A DNA stretch of 10,709 bases from DATKCJ01 sp035513275 (GTDB lineage Bacteria; Verrucomicrobiota; Verrucomicrobiia; Opitutales; Opitutaceae): NCBI GenBank assembly GCA_035513275.1, contig DATKCJ010000357.1, forward strand, positions 1 through 10,709, read 5' to 3'. The first letter of the stretch is position 1. The number at the start of each line of letters is the position of its first letter. The position numbers were made by a program, and so were the translations under genes. Under the pieces are notes generated by a model, which was not told the origin of the DNA, did not search any database, and saw only the letters and a list, made by a program, of their open reading frames with translations. Below, one piece after another: positions 5,545-10,709 of this stretch.

Positions 5545-6666
5545 GTGGATCCAAAGGAAACCTACCAGTTCATCGACACAGACGCCGGGCTCCGCCCGCT
5601 CCTTGCCGCGCTCGGCCGCGTCAAGGAAGCTGCGATCGACACTGAGGCCGACAACCTCTTCCGCTACAGCACGCGGGTGTGTCTCCTTCAGGTGCTCGCC
5701 GATGGCGAAGTCTTCCTGGTCGACTTGCTCGCGCCGCTCGACTTTGGCCCGTTGCTCGAGCGCTTCGCGAAGATGCACCTGCTCATGCACGGGAGCGACT
5801 ACGACCTGCGCCTCCTCCACGACGAATACGGCTTCGTCGCCTCGAGCATGTTCGACACGATGCTCGCCGCGCAGCTCCTGAACCGCCAGCGCATCGGCCT
5901 CGCCTCGCTCCTCCACGACCACTTCGGCGTCGCGATGACGAAGGAGGGCCAGAAGGCCAACTGGTCGCGCCGCCCGATTTCCGAAAAGCTACTCGACTAC
6001 GCCGTGCGGGACGTCCTTTACCTGCCGCAGCTCCGCGACCAGCTCACCGCCGAGCTCGAGGCCCGCGGCCGCCTCGGCTGGCTGAAGGAAAAGTGCGACT
6101 GGCAGATCCAGGCCTCGCTCTCCGGATTCCCGCAGGCCGACGAGAACAACTGGCGCATCGGCCGCTCCGAAGTTCTCTCGCGCCGCGGCCAGGCCGTGCT
6201 CTTCGACCTCTGGCACTGGCGCGAATCGCAGGCCGAACGGCTCGATGTGCCGCCTTTCAAGGTCGTGGGCAACGAGATGCTCCTCAACCTCGCCAGGGCC
6301 GCCGACCGCGACAACCCGTGGACGATCTTCGACGAGATCCGCCTTGGCAAACGCATCCGCCTCCTCCCGAGCCTGCAGGCCGCCTTCCGCGCGGGCCTCA
6401 ACCGCGACCCCGCCTCGCTCCCGCGCAGGCAGCGCCGTTTCCCCGACCGCGGCCCGTTGACGACCGACGAGCTCGACCGCCAGGAGCGCATCAAGCGCCA
6501 CCGCGATCGCATCGCCACCGAGCTCGACCTCGACCCCACGCTCATCGCCAGCCGCGCCCAGCTCGCCCAACTCGCCCGCGACCCCGCGAAAGCCACCGAG
6601 CTCTTGCTGCCGTTCCAGGCCAGCCTGCTGAACGGCCTCCCCGACATCGCACAAGCGGCGTCGTGA
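5545..6666 (+). CDS. rnd: Ribonuclease D (DEDDy 3'-5' exonuclease with HRDC domain)
   Basis: RNase D trims 3' ends of tRNA precursors and other small RNAs in the cytoplasm. All five catalytic positions of the DEDDy fold are present: Asp32 and Glu34 (AIDTEADNL), Asp87 (HGSDYDLRLL), Tyr152 and Asp156 (DYAVRDVLYL). An HRDC nucleic-acid-binding domain covers roughly residues 208-285 (RRGQAVLFDLWHWRESQAER, then GNEMLLNLA). A charged C-terminal tail completes 373 residues, close to the usual length. The start is GTG at 5545, the first codon giving the DPKETYQFIDT N-terminus; it has no strong Shine-Dalgarno site and may rely on coupling to the HDAC-like gene 18 bp upstream. Confidence 0.94.
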   Translation: MDPKETYQFIDTDAGLRPLLAALGRVKEAAIDTEADNLFRYSTRVCLLQVLADGEVFLVDLLAPLDFGPLLERFAKMHLLMHGSDYDLRLLHDEYGFVASSMFDTMLAAQLLNRQRIGLASLLHDHFGVAMTKEGQKANWSRRPISEKLLDYAVRDVLYLPQLRDQLTAELEARGRLGWLKEKCDWQIQASLSGFPQADENNWRIGRSEVLSRRGQAVLFDLWHWRESQAERLDVPPFKVVGNEMLLNLARAADRDNPWTIFDEIRLGKRIRLLPSLQAAFRAGLNRDPASLPRRQRRFPDRGPLTTDELDRQERIKRHRDRIATELDLDPTLIASRAQLAQLARDPAKATELLLPFQASLLNGLPDIAQAAS

Positions 6667-6698
6667 GGCGGACAGGGCTCCCTAATGTATCCGAGGTG

Positions 6699-6722
6699 GG
6701 GCGCGTTGTCCCTAACGCGCCC
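6699..6722. repeat. Strong palindromic hairpin after RNase D
   Basis: GGGCGCGTT (6699-6707), loop GTCCCT, AACGCGCCC (6714-6722): a perfect 9-bp stem about 32 bp after the RNase D stop. It is preceded by GTGG at its foot, as in one arm of the 1124-1222 element, so it may be another REP-like unit. It could also protect or end the HDAC-RNase D transcript, although there is no T-run for a classical terminator. Confidence 0.5.
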
Positions 6723-6839
6723 TGATCGCGTGCTAGCGTTTGAGCGTCTTGGGGACAAGCCGACCCCCACCAAACCGGCACACCCCCAGGGTAAACTCCG
6801 CATTTGCCGCCGTCCGCGGCTCGGGTATCCTGCAGGCCA

Positions 6840-7490
6840 GTGCGAATCGCCGCTTCAACCCTCGTAATCCTCGCCGCGTCCTCGTTCGCCTTTGGCGGCG
6901 TGGAGTCGCTTCTCGAGCGCTCGCCATTCGTGCCGCCGGCCGCGACGCAACAGGCCGACGTTAATGCGAACGCCCTCTCGACCTTCGAACTCACGGGCAT
7001 CCTCTCGGTCGGCGGCAAACTGCAGTTCAGCGTGCGCGACACCTCGTCCGGTCACGGATTCTGGCTCGGCCTCGGCGAGACGCAGGATGGGCTCACCGTG
7101 CGAAGCTACGACGAGGCTTCCTCGTCCGTCGTGCTCGAGGGACGCGGCGCGACCCGCACGGTCGTGATCCGCGAGGCGCGCGTGGCGACCGCGCCGCCAC
7201 GCCCACCGGTTCTGAATGTTCCGCCACCGGCTGCGCAGCAGCCTGTCGTCAATCCGCAGGTCGCCACCAGCGCGCCACCACAGGCGACGCCCACGACCGC
7301 CGCAGATCCGAAGAAGCAGCCGAACGCGAAAGGCCGCACCAACGAGGAAGCCGAGCGCGACGCGCGCTTGCTGGTGAGCGACCTCATGGAAATTTCGATT
7401 CAGGAACGAAAGCGCTACGAGGAAAACCAGCGCCGCACCGCCGCGGGCATGCCGCGCCTCGATCCAAATGCGCCCTCGCCGCCGCCCTGA
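6840..7490 (+). CDS. Secreted or periplasmic protein of unknown function, Pro-rich linker
   Basis: I do not recognise a family with confidence. With GTG at 6840 as start the 216-residue product begins with a short signal-peptide-like segment (RIAASTLVILAASSFAFG), which favours this start over ATG at 6804. Residues 47-115 look like a compact beta-rich domain (FELTGILSVGGKLQFSVRD, then GFWLGLGE, SYDEASSSVVLEG and RTVVIREARV). This pattern is loosely reminiscent of small GspC/PilP-type domains of secretion and pilus systems. Residues 117-160 are a low-complexity Pro/Ala/Gln linker, and 165-200 form a charged, probably helical segment (NEEAERDARLL and following). The protein ends in a Pro-rich tail. 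It converges with the M20 peptidase gene. Export is likely; function is unknown and the GspC/PilP resemblance is speculative. Confidence 0.7.
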   Translation: MRIAASTLVILAASSFAFGGVESLLERSPFVPPAATQQADVNANALSTFELTGILSVGGKLQFSVRDTSSGHGFWLGLGETQDGLTVRSYDEASSSVVLEGRGATRTVVIREARVATAPPRPPVLNVPPPAAQQPVVNPQVATSAPPQATPTTAADPKKQPNAKGRTNEEAERDARLLVSDLMEISIQERKRYEENQRRTAAGMPRLDPNAPSPPP

Positions 7491-7598
7491 GCAGCAGCCG
7501 CCTTGAACCACTGCAGCCCCGAACCGCGGCCGACTCGCGAGCGGGCACATTTTCCTGGCTTACCACGCCGCCGCACCTCCGTTCGAGCCGACTAGGTA

Positions 7599-7621
7599 TT
7601 AGTCAAGTATTGGTTGACTAA
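7599..7621. promoter_or_regulatory. AT-rich dyad TTAGTCAA-N7-TTGACTAA
   Basis: Perfect 8-bp inverted repeats TTAGTCAA (7599-7606) and TTGACTAA (7614-7621) are separated by seven bases. They stand out as AT-rich in a GC-rich window. The dyad sits in the 233-bp gap between two convergent genes, where a bidirectional terminator is more expected than an operator, yet it lacks GC pairs and a clear T-run. It has the symmetry of a binding site for a dimeric regulator. Nothing else is recognisable in 7491-7723. Confidence 0.4.
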
Positions 7622-7723
7622 CTGTCTTGTGGGACGGTGGGTTGGATGCCGCGCCGAGAGAGAGAAAGTGGGGGCGTGGGGGTCGCTCTTGCAGATGAGC
7701 GCGCGGCCGGTGGCGCCGCTCTC

Positions 7724-8962
7724 TCAGCCTCGGAAGGTGAGCATCACGTCGGCATAGATTCGCGAGACGGTGACGAGGTCCTTCACCGAAACGCGCTCGT
7801 CGATGCCGTGGTCGTTCTCGCCCGCAGGGCCGTAGCCGGCGACGGGTATGCCGAGGTTGCGGCTGAAGAAGTGCATGTCGTTGAAACCGCTTGCGACCCA
7901 CGGCACCGCCGGCGTGCGGCGCACGCGTCGGAGGCTCGTCGCCACCGCCTGGAAGAACGGCGCGTCGGGCGGCGAGAAGAGCGCGACGCTCTCCGTGAAT
8001 TTCTCCACGCGCACGCGGATGCCGGGGATCTTCGCCGCCGCGACAGCGACACACTCGCGAAACTCGCGCTCGGCAGTGGCGGTGTCCTCGCCGGGCAGCA
8101 CGCGCCGGTCGACCGTGAAGCTTGCGAGGCCGGGCACTGTGTTAACTTTGCCGCCCGTGTTTCCACCGAAGCAGCCGCCGAAATTCACGGTCGGTCGCAG
8201 CACTCGGCCATCGGGCGCGTTGAACGTGCGCGTGCCGATGAGCGCCTTGTAGGACTGGAGTTCCACGAGCAGCCGGGCCAGTTGCTCAAGCGCGTTCACG
8301 CCGCGCTCGGGCGTGGAGCCGTGCGCGGATTTTCCCGTGATCGTGACCTCGAACCAAAGGCAGCCGTTGTGGCCGCAGCAGATCGAGCGGCCCGTCGCGC
8401 CCTCCATGACGAGCGCGTAGTCGGCGCGCAGTCCGCCGTGACGCGTGAGCCAGTCGGCGCCGAGGCGGCTGTCGGTCTCCTCGTCGGCCGTGAACGACAC
8501 CTCGATATTGCAGTGCGGCTGCGAACGCGTGGCGCTCACCGCCTCAAGCGCGTGGATGAGCGAGGCGATCGAGCCCTTCATGTCCGACGTGCCGCGACCG
8601 TAGATCCAGCCGCCGCTTTGCCGGGGCTCGAACGGGCCGAACTTCCACTTCCCAGAAACGGGGACGACGTCGTAGTGCGCGTTGAAGTGAAGCGTGCGTT
8701 TCGCCCCCACGTCGAGGAAACCGACGACGTTCGTGCGCGGGTTTGCAGCGGCGCTCGGGAGCGCGCGGCGTTGCGCGGCGGCAGGGGCGGCGACGAGTCG
8801 GGTCGAAAGGCCCGCGTTCTTCAATTGCGATGCGAGCAACCGGGCGCACTCGATGTAGCGGACGCCCGGCGGGTTCTCCGTGGGGATGCGCACGGTATCC
8901 TGCAAGAGGGCGACGGCGCGGCGTGCATTCCGGGTGATGTATCGATCGACGGCGTGAGACAT
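7724..8962 (-). CDS. M20-family metallopeptidase (ArgE/DapE/ACY1 type)
   Basis: A 412-residue two-zinc amidohydrolase. Visible M20 landmarks: HYDVVP with His96 and Asp98; GRGTSDMKG with bridging Asp127; TADEE with catalytic Glu161 and zinc ligand Glu162; a further acidic ligand at Glu187 (VMEGA); KSAHGS with His214 in the dimerisation domain; and ENDHG with the last zinc ligand His385. Family members remove acyl or succinyl groups from amino acids (ArgE, DapE, aminoacylase) or cleave dipeptides, and the substrate is not evident. No signal peptide is seen, so it is probably cytosolic. ATG at 8962 gives a normal N-terminus; the frame remains open further upstream only as antisense of pdxH. Not next to lysine or arginine biosynthesis genes, which gives no help in choosing. 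Confidence 0.93.
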   Translation of the reverse strand: MSHAVDRYITRNARRAVALLQDTVRIPTENPPGVRYIECARLLASQLKNAGLSTRLVAAPAAAQRRALPSAAANPRTNVVGFLDVGAKRTLHFNAHYDVVPVSGKWKFGPFEPRQSGGWIYGRGTSDMKGSIASLIHALEAVSATRSQPHCNIEVSFTADEETDSRLGADWLTRHGGLRADYALVMEGATGRSICCGHNGCLWFEVTITGKSAHGSTPERGVNALEQLARLLVELQSYKALIGTRTFNAPDGRVLRPTVNFGGCFGGNTGGKVNTVPGLASFTVDRRVLPGEDTATAEREFRECVAVAAAKIPGIRVRVEKFTESVALFSPPDAPFFQAVATSLRRVRRTPAVPWVASGFNDMHFFSRNLGIPVAGYGPAGENDHGIDERVSVKDLVTVSRIYADVMLTFRG

Positions 8963-9040
8963 TGGACCATGGACTACCCGCGGGTTTCGCCGTTGAACAG
9001 CACCAAGAAGCAGCCAGGCAGCGCAGTCGTTCGGTTCCGT

Positions 9041-9116
9041 GTTTGGAGTTCTGCGTTTACGTGGTCTGCGGGGTCGATCTCGGACCGTCCCGCGACTGCG
9101 GGACGGAACTCCGAAC
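9041..9116. repeat. Composite inverted element upstream of pdxH, includes dispersed repeat copy 2
   Basis: Outer arms GTTTGGAGTTC (9041-9051) and GAACTCCGAAC (9106-9116) are inverted repeats with one mismatch. The 24-base unit at 9045-9068 matches the unit at 4564-4587, differing by three C-to-T changes. Inside the right arm lies CCGTCCCGC-GACT-GCGGGACGG (9085-9106), a perfect 9-bp stem with a 4-nt loop. The whole sits in the 225-bp divergent gap between the M20 gene and pdxH, about 72 bp before the pdxH start. Confidence 0.6.
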
Positions 9117-9187
9117 GTGGCGACATGCTGCACGCGCTGCATTTTCAGGCTGACGCCGCGAGCCGGGCGGGGGATTCTCGGCGGACC

Positions 9188-9916
9188 ATGTCCAAGGCGC
9201 GCGCACGGCCCGGCAGTTACTTCCTCGGGATTCCCGGGGCGCTTCGTTTTTGGAAATGGTTCTCCGGCACGAAGGCGCGGCTCGCCGACCTGCGACGCGA
9301 TTACGGTATCGCCGGTCTCGCCGAGGACGACGCACCCGCAGACAACCCGTGGCCGCTCTGGGAACTCTGGCTCGCCGATGCGATCGAGTCGGGCCTGCGC
9401 GAGCCCAACGCGATGATCGCGTCGACTGTATCGGCGGGTGGCCAGCCGTCCTCGCGCATGGTGCTGCTGAAGGGCGTCGACGAGCGCGGATTTGTTTTCT
9501 ACACCAACTACGGCAGCCGCAAGGCTGGCGAAGTCGACGCGAACCCTCGCGCCTCGCTGCTCTTCCCGTGGCACGAACTGGAGCGGCAGGTGATCGTGTG
9601 CGGCGATGTTGAGCGCACGAGCGTCTTGGAGTCGGAGGAGTATTTTGCGAGGCGGCCACTTGGCAGTCAGGTGGGCGCTTGGGCATCCGACCAGAGCCGT
9701 CCGCTTGCGAGCCGCGCAGAACTCGAAGCGCGGGTGAACGCCGCGATGCAGCGCTTCAAGGGCAAGGCGGTGCCATTGCCGCCGACTTGGGGCGGCTACC
9801 GCGTGCGGCCCGCGACGATCGAATTCTGGCAGGGCCGGCCGAGCCGGCTGCACGACCGGCTGCGCTACTCGCGCAATGTCGACGGTTCATGGAGCCGCGA
9901 GCGCCTCTTCCCCTGA
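9188..9916 (+). CDS. pdxH: Pyridoxamine/pyridoxine 5'-phosphate oxidase
   Basis: PdxH is the FMN-dependent oxidase that makes pyridoxal 5'-phosphate, the active form of vitamin B6, from pyridoxine or pyridoxamine phosphate. The 242-residue product shows the family signatures in order: RMVLLKGVDERGFVFYTNY (90-108) for FMN and substrate binding, SRKAGEVDANPRASLLFPW, LERQV (131-135), RPLGSQVGAWAS (156-167), WGGYRV (201-206), EFWQG (212-216) and RLHDR (220-224) near the C-terminus. ATG at 9188 adds an N-terminal segment longer than in E. coli PdxH (218 residues). No later ATG precedes the conserved DLRRDYG region, so this start is likely. An RmlD-like gene follows after 13 bp, suggesting cotranscription. 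Confidence 0.96.
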   Translation: MSKARARPGSYFLGIPGALRFWKWFSGTKARLADLRRDYGIAGLAEDDAPADNPWPLWELWLADAIESGLREPNAMIASTVSAGGQPSSRMVLLKGVDERGFVFYTNYGSRKAGEVDANPRASLLFPWHELERQVIVCGDVERTSVLESEEYFARRPLGSQVGAWASDQSRPLASRAELEARVNAAMQRFKGKAVPLPPTWGGYRVRPATIEFWQGRPSRLHDRLRYSRNVDGSWSRERLFP

Positions 9917-9929
9917 GCGGGCCGCTGCG

Positions 9930-10709
9930 ATGCGGATATTCCTGACAGGGGCATCGGGACTCGTCGGCTCGAACACAGCCGTCGCCGCAGAGCGTCGCGG
10001 CCACATCGTGCACGGCATCGTGGGTTCGTGGAACGGCGCCATCCCTGGCCTCGCCACGACTGCGCGTGTGGACATGCGCGACATTCCTGCGGTCACAGCA
10101 GCCGTGCTCGAGTTCTTTCCCGACGCGATCATCAACGCCGCGGCGATGTCCGAGCCTGCGCGTTGCGAGACGGATCCCGACGGTTCGCGCGCGCTCAATG
10201 TGCTGCTGCCGCAGCGACTCGCCGAGCTTTCGCATCACCTGAGCTGCCGGTTCGTGCACATATCGAGCGAGCAGGTCTTTGCTGGCACGAGCGCGCCGTA
10301 TGCGGTGACCGACCCGACCTCGCCGATCAACACCTACGGGCATCACAAAGTGGAGTCGGAAAAGCTCGTCCATGCCGCCGCGTCCGAGTTTGCGGCGACG
10401 GTGCGCGCGCCGCTTCTCTTGGGCAACAGCCTCACCGGCGCGCGCAGTGTGCACGAGCGTCTCTTCGCCGAGTGGGTCGCAGGCCGCACCGTGCGAGCCT
10501 TCACCGACGAGATCCGCCAGCCGTGCACGGCGGACAATCTCGCCGATGTGCTGGTGGAGTTGTGCGAGCGTCGCGACATGAACGGCGTGTTTCACTGGGC
10601 CGGCACGAAAGCCTACTCGCGTCATGAACTCGCAGTGCGCATCGCGCGTCACTTCGGCGTTCCCACTGACGGCCGTATGGAAACGTCGCTCCTTGCGGGC
10701 ACGCCGGCG
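9930..10709 (+). CDS. RmlD-like SDR sugar-nucleotide reductase, C-terminus beyond right edge
   Basis: The first 260 codons of an NAD(P)-dependent short-chain dehydrogenase of the extended type. It starts MRIFLTGASGLVGSN with the Rossmann GxxGxxG glycines at 7, 10 and 13. It continues with INAAAMSEPARCE (68-80), the catalytic serine region VHISSEQVFAG (109-119) and the active-site pair Tyr136-x3-Lys140 in TYGHHK. The layout, including SEQVFAG followed by YAVTDPTSPINTYG, resembles RmlD, dTDP-4-dehydrorhamnose reductase, which makes dTDP-L-rhamnose for cell-surface polysaccharide. Without rmlA, rmlB or rmlC nearby the exact substrate is open; related NAD-dependent epimerases/dehydratases are alternatives. 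It begins 13 bp after the pdxH stop. Confidence 0.85.
   Translation, partial: MRIFLTGASGLVGSNTAVAAERRGHIVHGIVGSWNGAIPGLATTARVDMRDIPAVTAAVLEFFPDAIINAAAMSEPARCETDPDGSRALNVLLPQRLAELSHHLSCRFVHISSEQVFAGTSAPYAVTDPTSPINTYGHHKVESEKLVHAAASEFAATVRAPLLLGNSLTGARSVHERLFAEWVAGRTVRAFTDEIRQPCTADNLADVLVELCERRDMNGVFHWAGTKAYSRHELAVRIARHFGVPTDGRMETSLLAGTPA

Noticed and set aside
4576..5922. A 448-codon minus-strand open frame opposite the HDAC-like and RNase D genes
   Set aside because: It has no recognisable motif and runs across two well-supported plus-strand genes; it is a GC-driven shadow.
6804..6839. ATG at 6804 as the start of the secreted protein
   Set aside because: It would place 12 Arg/Cys/Pro-containing residues ahead of the signal-peptide-like segment; GTG at 6840 gives a clean N-terminus.
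8963..9853. N-terminal extension of the M20 frame by about 300 residues
   Set aside because: The extension is antisense to pdxH and intergenic repeats, is rich in Arg and Pro, and M20 proteins normally begin near ATG 8962.
7637..9916. A 759-codon plus-strand open frame spanning the M20 region and pdxH
   Set aside because: Its first two thirds are the antisense of a gene with all M20 motifs; only the last 242 codons, from ATG 9188, are PdxH. GC-rich DNA commonly gives such long antisense frames.

Overview
The window is about 10.7 kb of GC-rich bacterial chromosome carrying ten protein genes and seven short intergenic gaps (173 to 233 bp) that are unusually rich in hairpins and repeats. Three things point to Verrucomicrobiota: an exosortase, an intergenic CCACGAATGGACACGAAT-type repeat (familiar from memory in Verrucomicrobia, Planctomycetes and Lentisphaerae), and generally weak Shine-Dalgarno signals. 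The phylum is inferred, not proven; no rRNA or tRNA is present.

Left part (1-4470), all genes on the minus strand. From the left edge: a partial M3-family oligoendopeptidase (pepF-like, C-terminus off the window), a NAD(P)H-dependent FMN reductase, an exosortase, queE and queC. Read in transcription order, queC, queE and the exosortase form a likely operon: two queuosine/7-deazaguanine precursor genes followed by a membrane protein-sorting transpeptidase. The queE stop and the exosortase are in the same frame, only eight sense codons apart, and the exosortase apparently starts at TTG.

Middle part (4471-7490), plus strand. Divergent from queC, an HDAC-superfamily deacetylase is followed 18 bp later by a complete RNase D with all five DEDDy residues and an HRDC domain. 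Next is a small secreted or periplasmic protein of unknown function.

Right part (7491-10709). A minus-strand M20 metallopeptidase converges on the secreted-protein gene and diverges from pdxH (pyridoxamine/pyridoxine 5'-phosphate oxidase). pdxH is followed 13 bp later by an RmlD-like SDR sugar-nucleotide reductase that runs off the right edge.

The least ordinary content is between genes. Five hairpins are preceded at their 5' foot by GTAG, the hallmark of REP elements handled by REP-associated tyrosine transposases (RAYTs). Two sets form inverted pairs (BIME-like). In the clearest pair, at 1124-1222, the two arms share flank and loop while the stem bases differ in a compensatory way. A second dispersed hairpin repeat sits upstream of both the HDAC-like gene and pdxH. 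I see no defence island, CRISPR array, prophage or transposase. Apart from the REP-like families and the exosortase linkage, the window is ordinary housekeeping chromosome.
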